Part shown: positions 49,713-60,444 of the stretch, one piece after another
Numbering within the stretch: position 1 is the first letter of the stretch
Layout: every line of letters starts with the position of its first letter
NCBI GenBank assembly: GCA_959347315.1
Contig: OY365807.1
Coordinates: 37,101,645-37,165,644, forward strand
Reading direction: 5' to 3'
DNA from: Bimastos eiseni
Taxonomy: Eukaryota; Annelida; Clitellata; Crassiclitellata; Lumbricidae
DNA length: 64,000 nucleotides
Position numbers and translations under genes: made by a program
The notes under the pieces: model-generated
Databases searched by the model: none
The model's input: the letters and a program-made list of their open reading frames with translations, nothing else
What the model was told of the DNA's origin: nothing

Positions 49713-52700
49713 CGGCATTGCGCAATATCAACATGCAGTTTATGCGCAGGGTCTCGCACCTTGAACCTCCCTGAAAGCTATAGCCAGAAATGAAAGGTGT
49801 TTACTCATCAATATGATTGGCAGGTGCATGCAAAAGCCTTACAGATATGTATAGATAGATGTACAGATATTTACACAAAGACAGACGAATAGACAGACAG
49901 ACACACAGACAGAAAGTGACAGAGAAAATGCGGCATAGAATGTCTTTAAGACACCTATTTCCAAGACCAGAAGAATCGGCGCTTTTTGTAATAGGCCTAT
50001 ATCGTGTGCATTCTATAAGGCCAAAATTATGCATGCACGTGTCATGTACGTAGGCCTATGCATGTGCATTCACGTATTTATCAATGTCTATGTATGCACT
50101 TAATAATTTCCATTTATGCATATGTGCAGATGTGTATTTAGTATTCGTACATTTATGTATGTAGGCCCTATGTATCCAACCACTTAGATGCCATCCAATA
50201 ACCTCTCAAACGCGCTTAGCACTTAAGACCCTATAGGTTAGTTTCATACTATGTCATTGTGACGACAAAGATCATGAGCCTCCTCCTCTCTTCCTCCTCC
50301 TCCTCCTTTATCCAGACTGCAAACAGTGGAGTTGTTACGCTCTAGTTCAGGACCATCTCATTCAGTTGGAATCAAACCCCCATAACAGAGAGATGCAGAG
50401 CTTGACCTATGGACGCATGACCACGGCAGATGACCACAGCAGATGACCACAGCAGATGAACGGGGCTCTGCGTGATGACCATCGCGTGCACACACGTAAA
50501 ATTCAGTTCATTCTATCACCAGACGAGCGAGCATCGCTTCAATTTTCGTGCTTGGTCCCTACTTAGCCGCGCGCATCCCTCTCTGCACTTTTATGAATTT
50601 ATTAGACGATGCCTAAGTACGGTGGGGTGGGGTGGGGTGGGGTGAGCGAGGGGTGGGGGGCTACACTTTGCACTCACCGACCGGATGAACTTTATGAGTT
50701 GTTCTTTTATTGCTGGATTTCTCAGAGTGGTTTCAGGCGTCATTAGAATTCTCAGAGAACACTACCAGTTCGCATCTGTTGAGCTTCATTTATAATAATG
50801 TGTGTAGGTGTGTGTGTAAGTGTGTGACTGTAAGGGATGATTAGGGGGGTGTAGGTCTTGAGGAGCAAGACATCTAAGTCAACCATCCATTATTTATTCT
50901 GGTCAGTCAGTCGCTGGGCGTTCATACGGTGCCTGTCGTCACCCTTTTGCCCCGTAATGCGTCGGATGGACCTGCTGCCCTGTTGATAATACCTATTGTC
51001 TGAAGAGGAACTTTATGACCTAATTGCGTGTATGGTCTAAGACAGGACATTCATTAACATCCCAGGACGCTACCGTGCTTTTATATTTATATATATATAT
51101 TATATATATGTACATAAAGTACTACATATATATACTATAAAGATATATATTTATTATTGTATATGGTCTCCAGTATACAAGAACATGATCAGGCCTCTAA
51201 TATTGTATTAGGTTAATATATATAATATGTAGGCTAATAAAATTCTCACATATATCACCTTGCATCTATATATAATATATTTATGGCCAAACTTAGGATT
51301 TGTGTGAAATGAGGCTGATTGACCATGCCCTAAGACGTCGATCGTCGTCTGTGACTGCAGCGATGTCTGTTGTCCGTTCGTTCGTCTGACTTCAACTGGT
51401 CTCAATCGTTATATACATTTATTCCGTTTGAACGCGTTCAATTCCTTTCACTGACCTAGTATCGTATTATTGCCATCTCAATATGTGTCTTTTGAATACA
51501 GTTTGCAAGACGTGTATCATTGGATATCTGGAGACGAGTGTCTACTGTCCTGTATGCGATGCACAAGTTCACGATACTAAGCCAACACTGAGCCTAAGGT
51601 AAGAAGAAGAACAAGAAGACATACATTGTGTTTTATCTGCTATATATTTATATATTATTGTATGTGATCTCCTGTATTTTGATTGATTGAATCTCAGTAA
51701 ACGTGCGCATCTCTTAGGTTTTACTTTAATGGGACACTTGTAGGCCTAATCTAGATCTTCCGTTAGCCATCCTACAGTCGCTAACAAAAAATGGCGCAAT
51801 GTTAATTTAATATGACTTATCCATACTTTGTTCTTACTACAACCAGTAGGCTTAACTCCTCTGTTTTCCTAAATTTAAATGATGTCGAGATATCATCAAT
51901 CATGCAGCGTAAGGTGCTAACATTTATTTAACCTCATTGTAAATTTTATTGATAAAGCATAGGCCTACGAAAACAACAGGATATGTTTAAATTTTAATTG
52001 AGATATTATTTTACTTATCTGCCAAAGAACCTTTTCCAAGTAAATAACTGTAGACACCTTAATATTTGAATTTACGGTTGGCTGTTAATATTTAAACTTT
52101 TCCCAACTCGAAAGCTGAATTACTTGTCTATCAGTCCATAGTTTGTGTGTCTCTGTCTTCACTTTCTGTGTGTATCTCTGTCTGTTTGTCCCTCATGTGT
52201 GTAGGCCAAAGTCTCTCTGTGTGCATATCTCTCTGTCTTCACATCCCCGTGTCTTCATATCTCTCTGTCTTCACATCCCCGTGTCTTCATATCTCTATGT
52301 CTGTAGTTTTCTCTCTCTATCTTTTTTCTTATTTCACAATTCAGTGCATAATCCAGTCGTGTTCTTTGTTCCATTTTTATAGACGAGACCAGACGCTACA
52401 GAACGTTGTCTACAAATTAGTTCCCGGACTCCTTAGCAGTAAGTTTTCAACAATAGCCTAGAGTAGGTAGACCAACGTAGTGAAGCAAAGTGAAGATATG
52501 CCTGAATAAATCATCTTCACACATTTAATTATTGCTATTGAAGTAAACGAACCGAAACATCTGAGACGAATGCCGTCAAAGTAATGCATATTTCGACAAT
52601 CAGATTCATATCGATTGACGAAGTCGTAAATCCAGGATCTCAGATGTAAAACGCCGTGCACAGTGCAGGCTTTTAATGCACTTGTTAGAATGAGTTGACG

Positions 52701-55700
52701 GTTTGCATTAGGCTGCATGGACAACTTACGTTTTCTCTCCAACCGACTAATGTTATAATTTTACTTCGGAGGAATATTATAGCGGGCTATAAAAAACCAT
52801 CAATGTTATTTGGTATCACTTTATCAATATGACACTACTGGTCTTGCAATGCAGTCACTAATTGCTACACAGCTGCACCTTATAATAAATGATCTACAAT
52901 CGCCTACATAAGTTATAGCACAAAAATTGATGCTTGCACAATTTTGACACATGTACATGTATACGAGTACGTATGTATACACGTCTTCGTGTATACATGT
53001 ATAAGTATGCGCTTGTATGCACACTTGTCTTTGCGCATGTGAGTAGGCTATAAAAATGTTGTATGTGTGCATATCGTTTTGATGTGGTTAGATGGAGATA
53101 TCTTTTGGTCATCAGGCTACTGGGTGCAAATGACTGACCTGAGAAACTTCGGTCATACGATGGTGACCCTTGTTACCTTTGACAACTCTGCACTCAGTTC
53201 ACATCCACGAACCCTATTATTCTCTAGTACACGCTTGAAGGCGATCCTTCGAACTTAGCCCCAAACAGCGCTCATTAAACAATCAGAAAAAACGGTAGCC
53301 CACGAAAAGCAACTTATCTAGATTTATGATGCGCCATTCAAAGACCTCAGCGTTTCCTCTCAATTCATACATCTTTCTGTCATTTCTACAGCAGTGCTAG
53401 GCCTGTAAATTATTTGATGCGGCACAAATCAAGTATGAGATGCATAGAGCCTATAGACTGAACTTTTACTGGTTGAATATTGAATATTAACTTGGCAATT
53501 TTTGTCATTGTCGACGCTCACAGATCGTAGGCTCATACTGTGTAGCTTTAATATAATATATAGCCTAGTTATAGGCCTATATAATATGATAATTATGTCT
53601 AGCCTATGTATGAGATTATGTGTCTAGATATTTCTGTTTAACGTTATCCGTTGTTTTCAATCACTTGAAGGTGAAATCAAACGAAGAAAGGATTTCATTG
53701 AACAAAACGGTGATCCAGGTCAGTAGCACTCAATATTTGTAATACGAACATTTAAGAGACTGCTAGGCCTACGTGTATTAGAATTGAATGAATTAGCGTC
53801 TGAACACAAATCGTTGCATAGTGGACTATGTCATAGTCTACTATGTCATAGTCCACTATGCAACGATTTCTATGTAGGCCTATGATCACGACAAGAAGAC
53901 TTACGAGCTAATTGGCAACAAATGATTAACACGACAATGTTCTGTGCATGCTTATGTAGCCTGTATGTTACAGGCAATGTGTGAAATGTTAGGCAATTTG
54001 TAAAATCCCAGATTCACTCAGGCATTTTACAAGATCCCTGAAAACCAGGGATTTTAGACAATCCCTGAAAGTCGTAGTTAAAAAATTGACAGATTGCCTG
54101 AAGTGATTGTTTGCAGGAAATTACGTGTAATTAACAATAAGCTATGCTTCTCTCTCTCTCTCTCTTTGAGCTTTATCTCGCACCATAGAGTTAGGTCTAA
54201 GGCTCTGTCGAACGCCTTAACTCTGCTATTCTATTCTATTTACGGACTTATAAAGCGCCTCTCACAGTACAACCTAATCAGAGGCTGTTGTATTCAGGGA
54301 TTTTATAAATTGCCAGAGTGAATCAGGGATTTCACAAATTACCTTAATAAATCAGGCATCTTACAAAATCCCTGGCTTTAGACATTGCCTGTAACATTTA
54401 TACACCAATCTTCAATTGATGTCGATCATTTTCTGAAAAATCTTGGGGCCTATCCGCTTGACTTTTCAAATTTCTGTATACGGAGGGAATACAAGGACAA
54501 AAACCACGTGGCGTCTTTCATCGATGACAAGCATAGATTGCATCGATCTTCCGTGATCGGATCTTCTTCTTCTTTCTCAGGTGATTCTGGAATCTGCGAC
54601 GAAAGCGCCACCATCGACGAAAATATCGACGGTCGATTCTATCGCGAAGACGAACAGATCAGCGTCTGTCTCCAGTTCAATCCATAGTAGGTCAACCAGC
54701 TTACATTACTATTCACACAGACCCCTACACCGCAGTGTACATCCCATCCAATACACCACTATATCTGGATTGTATTAGCATATATATATATATATATATG
54801 CTAATACATATATATATATATATAAAATCTGAGGACTTCTGTAGCTCTACTACTTTAATTTATTTATTTACTTATTCTTGAAATTTGATATCGTCCTTCT
54901 TCCAACATTTTTGCACACATACGCCTCGACGGCGCAATTGCAGTTGTACTGCAGAGCAATTGTGCGCGAAGGATTTGCTCAAGGCCCCTACACAGCGACT
55001 GACGCCTTGGATGAGGGTCGAACCCGCTCGTTCAGCGCACACTGAGTGTTACGGACCGACCGCTCTAACCGACCAGAAACCACAAACCGTCAATAGATGG
55101 TCGTTGTTGATGTCGAATTCAAAGGTGAATCGTGTCCATCCAGACAACGACTGATTGAAAGCCTTGAAGACACGAAGGCATTCTATGCAGCAGGAAGCGA
55201 GTCGAGTAAAAGATCAGATGATTATAATTGTTTTTTTGCTAAACATCATCAGGATATCGGTAGGCCTATTTAATTTACCCGTCAATTATAATGAATTCAT
55301 TATTACAGCATTTAAGAACTACTTTGTAGCCTATTGCAATTACAAATGGATATGTTCTTAAATCAATACCCATGTCTATTTCCTTTCAGCGGCAAATCCA
55401 CCATCCGAGACAAGAAACACAAACATCGTTCGAGACACAGTAAGGTGAGATGTCTATGTGTTATGTCGTTCGTAGCTATGTTCCGTTTATATAGCGCCTG
55501 TCATTGGTCTCTCAGAAGCGCTGTTGTCTTATTGGTCCTCACTTACGCATTCCATTTGCTATAATTTAGACATGACCTTGATAGACACTGCTAAGTTCAA
55601 CCTAAATTGAGCTGATGTGTCACTAAGCAGAATTCTGAAACACCTAAATACTGAACACTCTTGCTGAATTGTGATGTCTCTGTTTTCAACCAGTTTCTAT

Positions 55701-56658
55701 TAGGCCTATTGGTATAGTCTATTCCGTTTTTCTTTCCAGTCCGTAACTTTCTGGTGTCGGGTCAACGTTAGTTGCAAGGCTTTAGACCTGCGGATAATTT
55801 AAGTTCACGAATCCATGGGTTCAACGACTCCAATCAGATGCCCCTAAAGCCATATTAAGAAATTAATGGTCTAGCATTTGGATTTGCCCCACTTTTGCAG
55901 GCGGTGGGCATCGTATTGTAGTGGTTATCATAGCCAGCCAAGTTACAGAGGCAATCTCCTGAGTTGAGCGACGTGCATTACGTTTAAGGGACATTGTGCC
56001 AATTTGTGCGCGTGCGTCAGCCAACAGCCTCCAGCTTCAATCAGAATAATTATATTAAACTCAGCTAACTGATTTGGTACATATTGGCTGTGCCAAGAAA
56101 TAGACATGCGGCTTCACAAGCCAAATGCCTCTTTCTCTAATTAAGTATGTAAAATGGGTTTGACACTGGGCCAGAAGAAGTGTCACCTTCGATACTCAAG
56201 CAACTTCAAACACAACGCATTTTAATATATCGAACTTACCCTCACGAAGAGCGTCAGATCCGCACCATCCTTATTACGTCACTCGCTCTCAACTTGGAAC
56301 TGAACATTTATATAGCTCCACTCGAGATCAGAGGAGCTCACGACTCAAGAGAAAGATAAGCGGGGAAAAGGCAAGCCTTCAGGCGCTTCCAGAAGGCGGC
56401 AGAAGGAAGAGAGAACAGCTCCTCCCAGAGAGCGAAGGGTGGTTGTTCCAGCCCGTGAGATCCACTTATGTGAATCTCCTCGATTGAGCCGTGGCAGAGC
56501 TCATGCGAGGAACCACCTGCAGTCAGTGGGCATAGGAACGAAGGGAAGCTCGGTGCGGAATAGAGATGACCCAGTCTAGTACAGAGGGCCAAAAGGTAGG
56601 CGGGTAGACCGGTGTAGACAGTTACGCATCTACCCTGATCAGGCCTATAATGCAAGCA

Positions 56659-56701
<43 letters not shown>

Positions 56702-58713
56702 GTTATCTGCATTTGGCCATATTTCTAGAGGGTTCCTCGTCGCTTCCTGCTTTGTCCTGCGCCATTCTCAATCGGTCACTTCAAGAAATTCCTTCGAACG
56801 AAGCACGACTTCAACAACAACAGTCAAAGCAACAGACTCAAGGTAGGAACAACGCACGAAAACCCTCTGCTCAAAATAGACAACAGATGAACTTCTGATG
56901 CACGCGTACAACTACACACCGTGCACAGAAATAAATTACTCGATGTATCGACAATTCAATAAGTATCGATAATTAATTTGCAACAAATTGTCATTGGTTC
57001 TGTCATTCAATCTCTTTCGATTGTTGGTCATAGTTCGGTGGTGGCGTGACGTCTGCTTGCTGTGAATGGAGTTGACGTGTGGTGATTATGGTTGACTTGT
57101 AGAGGTTGCTGTGGCGGCGGTCGACTAGTTGTGGTTGACTTGTAGTGGTTGACTTGTGGCGGTTGTGGTTGACTTGTAAAGGTTGATGTGGTTTGTTTAA
57201 TTGGTTGTGGTTGACTTGTAAAGGTTGCTGGGGTTTTGTTGAATTGGTTGTGGTAGACTTGTGGTAGTATTGGCGATGATGGTGATGATGGAGCCATAGG
57301 CGATGCAGTTGCGGATGTAGTGTAGAGGGATGCGTTATTGGTGATTGCTAATGACGATGCTTCTAATTATGATTGCTTGGTTTTACCTGCAGGTGGCTAT
57401 TTTTCACTCAGACGAGGCTTTGCCCGATCACTACACGCTCATGGATGTCGCCTATATATACACTTGGCGCAGAGTAAGTTCAGCCGTCCGTCCGTCAATC
57501 TACGTATTTCTTTATTATACTTTTGGCAAACTACGTGCCATCATCATCACCATCGTCATCAAAGTCATCATAATTAGTTCATGACACCAGCTACATGTAT
57601 GTGACTGGGATGGGTAAGAGTAAGAGGTCTCCGATCATTTGTTGTCTGTGATTTTTCACATGGTTCTCATGTCAAGTCTTACTGTGTTTTCTTTATGTTA
57701 TTAGTCAGCGCAATCGTCTTTAACTCTATCACTTTCTAATCTTTCACTTTCTTTATTCGCATCTTGTGCTGTGTACTAATTGGTCATTCTGCATGACCAA
57801 ACAAACCACCGCAGTCTTATGCCGTACGGATTTAATCAGCGCAACTGGCTACGTATTCGGCGCCTTTATTGTTATTACATTTCGAGCATATATCTAACTT
57901 TTAATCTTCATATTCCTGAAAATACAGACTGGACCGTTGCGTCTCTATTACTCGTTCTACGAAGGACCAGATCCTCCTCTACCACCGATGAAAATGCCAC
58001 GCCCCAGGCGTCAAGAGAACATCGAGGACTGGAACAAACTAGAGGACTTCTTCGACAGCCCACCCTGTTCCCCGTCGTCCCTTGACTCACGCTCTCCTTC
58101 TCCGGATTCTTTGGGGCGGCGGGGGCGCGGCAGCTGCTCTCCCGTCTTCGACCGCTTTCCCAGCTTCCCTTCGAGTGGGCGCCAACTGTCTGGTCTGTCG
58201 AGCCATCTGTCGTTCAAGCAGAATGGCAGTCGACTGGATCTGTCGGAGACGCACAAGAGGGGGCGCTGCACGCGGGGCCGCGCCGGGGACGACGACTGGC
58301 GAGAACCGGCGCCGAAGAGGATCAAGCAGGAAGAACCGGACGACAACGGATCGAGGTGCTTTTTGGAACAGGCACCGACCCAGAACAGGTGCGGTGGAGA
58401 ACGGTCGTTGTCTGCTCTTGCTGCTGTAACAGATGGTGGTGCCTTCGCGCATCCCATAATTCCGGATACGCTTCGGTTCACTCCGCTAACGAAGGTGAAT
58501 GTATCGAGGGCATCTGCGTTCCAGCGGACTACACCGCTTGCATCCAAGGCACCTGCTGCTGTTGCTACATCAGCAGCAGCAACAACAGCAACAACAACAA
58601 CTGCCAGGCTGAGTCTATCTGTTACTCTTCCGAAGAACTTCATCAAGGACTTACTGATCGCCAGAGACATGGAGAAATTGGTTCAGCCCAAGATAAAGAT
58701 GGAAGCGCAGTGA
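49276..58713 (+). CDS. Polycomb group RING finger protein, BMI1/MEL18 (PCGF2/4) type, complete
   Basis: Nine coding exons: 49276-49390, 51502-51598, 52383-52438, 53671-53718, 54581-54686, 55390-55444, 56729-56842, 57393-57473 and 57928-58713. All introns are GT-AG and the total is 1458 nt (485 residues plus stop). Residues 19-57 form a C3HC4 RING (C19, C22, C35, H37, C40, C43, C54, C57) that closely resembles BMI1 ([12 protein letters not shown]). KLVPGL and KRRKDF follow. The RAWUL domain spans about 131-240, with [15 protein letters not shown]. The tail (241-485) is Ser/Pro-rich, with a basic KRIKQEEP patch and SUMO-type IKQE (356-359) and IKME (480-483). Family knowledge: such proteins pair with RING1 in PRC1 to ubiquitylate H2A in the nucleus. 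The tail is longer than in vertebrate BMI1 or MEL18 (about 330-340 residues in all). Assignment to PCGF2/4 rather than PCGF1/3/5/6 rests on the RING and the [14 protein letters not shown] block. Confidence 0.93.
50622..50660 (+). other. G-quadruplex-forming motif in intron 1
   Basis: Four GGGG runs separated by single T (50624-50642) are followed by two more G runs at 50650-50653 and 50655-50660. This satisfies the usual G3+N1-7 rule on the coding strand. It lies inside the Polycomb gene's first coding intron. Confidence 0.7.
51502..51598 (+). CDS. Polycomb gene, coding exon 2 (second half of RING)
   Basis: Acceptor AATACAG, donor AAG|GTAAGA. Encodes [20 protein letters not shown] and the start of the linker ([10 protein letters not shown]). 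It supplies the last four zinc ligands. Confidence 0.93.
52383..52438 (+). CDS. Polycomb gene, coding exon 3
   Basis: Acceptor TTTTATAG, donor AGCA|GTAAGT. Encodes [18 protein letters not shown], the conserved helix after the RING that contacts the RING1 partner in known PRC1 structures. Confidence 0.92.
53671..53718 (+). CDS. Polycomb gene, coding exon 4
   Basis: Acceptor CACTTGAAG, donor CCAG|GTCAGT. Encodes [15 protein letters not shown], matching EMKRRRDFY in vertebrate members. The polypyrimidine tract is weak, but phase and conservation fit. Confidence 0.88.
53808..53869. repeat. Perfect 23-bp inverted repeat (hairpin) in intron 4
   Basis: The left arm (53808-53830) begins AAATCGTTGCATAGTGG and pairs perfectly with 53847-53869. 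After one T-T mismatch a further CATAG/CTATG stem closes on a TCTA loop. The structure is unusually exact for intronic DNA. Confidence 0.9.
53965..54397. mobile_element. MITE with 16-bp terminal inverted repeats, in intron 4
   Basis: ATGTTACAGGCAATGT at 53965-53980 is the exact reverse complement of 54382-54397. Both flanks inward carry several degenerate copies of AGGGATTTTNNAAAT and AGGCAATTTGTAAAAT in inverted arrangement, typical of subterminal repeats. It has no coding capacity. A target duplication is not evident, so the superfamily is unassigned. The interior holds a CT run and a CTTATAAAGCGCCTCTCAC motif. Confidence 0.7.
54581..54686 (+). CDS. Polycomb gene, coding exon 5 (start of RAWUL)
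   Basis: Acceptor TTTCTCAG, donor CCATA|GTAGGT, which avoids an in-frame TAG. Encodes an acidic linker and [16 protein letters not shown], equivalent to the first RAWUL strand (EIISLSIEF in BMI1). Confidence 0.9.
54772..54807. repeat. 36-nt perfect palindrome around a TA run
   Basis: GTATTAGCA and its complement TGCTAATAC flank an alternating TA core, in intron 5. Confidence 0.85.
54880..55076 (-). mobile_element. tRNA-derived SINE, family 1, copy B, in intron 5
   Basis: Second copy of the SINE at 251-462, aligned along its full length with small indels. The minus-strand head carries TTAGAGCGGTCGGTCC and a B-box-like GGTTCGACCC. It lies antisense within the Polycomb intron. Confidence 0.75.
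55390..55444 (+). CDS. Polycomb gene, coding exon 6
   Basis: Acceptor TTCCTTTCAG, donor AAG|GTGAGA. Encodes [18 protein letters not shown], a very basic stretch in the variable loop of RAWUL that may serve as a nuclear localisation signal. Confidence 0.85.
55445..56728 (+). other. Intron 6 of the Polycomb gene
   Basis: Holds an inverted LINE 3' motif at about 55482 (TTTATATAGCGCC), the LINE fragment at 56290-56650 and a TA run at 56660-56698. Confidence 0.6.
56290..56650 (-). mobile_element. LINE 3' end fragment, reverse orientation, in intron 6
   Basis: On the minus strand the translation ends [20 protein letters not shown] followed by a stop and GAGCTATATAAATGTTC. This matches the FxxxLKxxLF tail plus GCGCTATATAAA terminus of the window's other CR1/L2-like fragments. 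An upstream [16 protein letters not shown] may be the preceding conserved region. Homology is moderate. Confidence 0.45.
56729..56842 (+). CDS. Polycomb gene, coding exon 7 (central RAWUL)
   Basis: Acceptor TTTCTAG, donor AAG|GTAGGA, phase 0 at both ends. Encodes [20 protein letters not shown], closely matching [20 protein letters not shown] of BMI1, then an Asn-rich [12 protein letters not shown] about four residues longer than in BMI1. The reading frame differs from the longest open frame over these bases. Confidence 0.9.
57393..57473 (+). CDS. Polycomb gene, coding exon 8 (RAWUL)
   Basis: Acceptor TTACCTGCAG, donor AGA|GTAAGT, phase 0. Encodes [18 protein letters not shown] and VAYIYTWRR, the most conserved RAWUL block of PCGF2/4 proteins. 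Confidence 0.95.
57928..58713 (+). CDS. Polycomb gene, coding exon 9 (end of RAWUL and C-terminal tail)
   Basis: Acceptor AAATACAG, phase 0. Begins [10 protein letters not shown], matching NGPLPLKYRV, then encodes a tail of about 245 residues: Ser/Pro-rich [10 protein letters not shown], basic segments, two SUMO-type sites, an Ala/Thr-rich stretch and a final [16 protein letters not shown] helix-like segment. Stop TGA at 58711-58713. Two other frames are open over parts of the exon because of its high GC content. Confidence 0.92.
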   Translation, partial: TGPLRLYYSFYEGPDPPLPPMKMPRPRRQENIEDWNKLEDFFDSPPCSPSSLDSRSPSPDSLGRRGRGSCSPVFDRFPSFPSSGRQLSGLSSHLSFKQNGSRLDLSETHKRGRCTRGRAGDDDWREPAPKRIKQEEPDDNGSRCFLEQAPTQNRCGGERSLSALAAVTDGGAFAHPIIPDTLRFTPLTKVNVSRASAFQRTTPLASKAPAAVATSAAATTATTTTARLSLSVTLPKNFIKDLLIARDMEKLVQPKIKMEAQ

Positions 58714-58912
58714 CGTTGGCATCACTTTCATCTACGTCACCAAGCAGCGAAGGTGCTTCATCCTGCATGCTATGACCACACCCGGCATCAAAAGTCCATT
58801 GACACCATTTGACGTCTTTTTACTAAACGTCTATTACGAATGGAGTGGCGCTGTCTGTAAATACTGTATCGTTATGGGGACAGACTCTTCTCATAGAATT
58901 CGCTTCTATCCA

Positions 58913-58918
58913 AATAAA
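58913..58918 (+). terminator. Polyadenylation signal AATAAA of the Polycomb gene
   Basis: Canonical hexamer 200 bp after the stop codon in otherwise non-coding sequence. Confidence 0.6.
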
Positions 58919-60444
58919 TCTCAAAAATTTAAATTATGAATGAAATCATGGTTAAAATAGCACAGAGCCCCGTCAGGTCCTCACGTTATGTTATCACAGA
59001 CGTATAAGATAAAAAAATTTTTACTTAAAGCCTAATAGAATTACCTGTCAAAAATGAAGCAGAGGTGTATGCTGATTCGAATTTCTGGAAATAATGAAGA
59101 ATTCCGCATCATATCAAAGCCCTTGTAGCTGAAGCTGGGAGCTTCAACCTCTCAGATATCCTCGGCAAATGGGAAGTACACCAGCTGTGCCTAAATAAGA
59201 TGACCTTTGATTATTTTGGCCTGACAATATGTCAGCGAAGTCTTTCAACGAGACTCAAAACTTGTGCTGTAGGAGACAATTACATAACAGCTAGTAAGGA
59301 TATTAATTGTCGGAATGAAATACAAACAATGTGAGCTCACAGGATGGTGCAAATAGGCTACCAATATTTTATCTCTACATTATTCTTAAGCCATGAATTG
59401 TGATGTTATCGAGCATTTATATAGCGATACATCAAGATATCTACTGAGAGGCGCTCTCTGCGCTGGCCTAGATAATGTTAACTGTCAACAGTGAACGAGT
59501 AAAATACGTCCATTTCCAATACTATGTGCACAGTAAGCTGAAAAAGTCACCAGTGGTGTGCCCACGCACAAGCGTGGAACCAACCAACGGATTCCCGTCG
59601 ACAGCTGACAGATGACATCTATAGATGTTCAGAGCCTCTGGGCCAAGTTGCGTCGATATGGCAGGCCTAGACACGTTGTTACCGTTTTATTCGGCGCCAA
59701 ATATTGTACAGATTAGGTCTACTATATAAACAGATTATTTTTTGTCATTATTGTGATGTGTTGATTCGTATACTGTTGTTGTTAATCCTTTCTACGGAGA
59801 CTAAGCAATTTAAAAATTAGAAATAAACGATGATGATAAGCAAACAATTATCCCCACCTTTCTCGATCTGCCCCGCACCCTTTGAAAATGTCTGACCAAT
59901 GCTCGCCCCCCCCCACCCAATAAGGTGTCATCACCTCTGAAGACATACATATAGGCCTACACCACTATAAATATTATATATTACATTTGAGTAAGCCCTA
60001 CGTTTTTGCGTCTGATTCGATATCATTACGATGTTTTCGAGAATCAAGAGATTCAGGTCTGTATAGATCTGTTCGCAAAATATTTAGGCCTTATGTTAGA
60101 ACTTATGGTAAGAACCTATGGTAGACCCTAAACTACTATCTATTGCTTTAGACTTTGATGTTCCAACATTATTCGTCCATTATAGTCCAACGCTTCATCA
60201 TCCTAAATAAATATAGGCCCTACAAATGTAGGGGAGACCGAGGCGTATTCAGATAGTCAAGACTTCCTGATGAGTGATTAAATCAAAGGCGGATTCTGCC
60301 TCCGGAATTCCTTACTTTATCTGTTCCTCCATCATCACTGTCTGTCATCCAACGTCACCTGCATCAGGCTCTTCCATTAATCAACCCTCGGGTTTTTAAT
60401 TCTGAACCTAAGTCACACCTTTCCAAGTAGGCCTACTCACGCAG
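58919..60444. other. Unassigned AT-rich sequence
   Basis: An inverted LINE-3'-like motif (TTTATATAGCGATAC) lies near 59417. No gene recognised. Confidence 0.4.

Noticed and set aside
54385..54580. Upstream extension of the frame into Polycomb exon 5
   Set aside because: The open frame continues upstream only by chance, starting at the MITE's right end; the TTTCTCAG acceptor at 54580 and the phase of exon 4 set the exon start.
58011..58670. 219-codon minus-strand frame opposite the last Polycomb exon
   Set aside because: Shadow of a GC-rich coding exon; the plus strand has homology, splice phase and a poly(A) signal.
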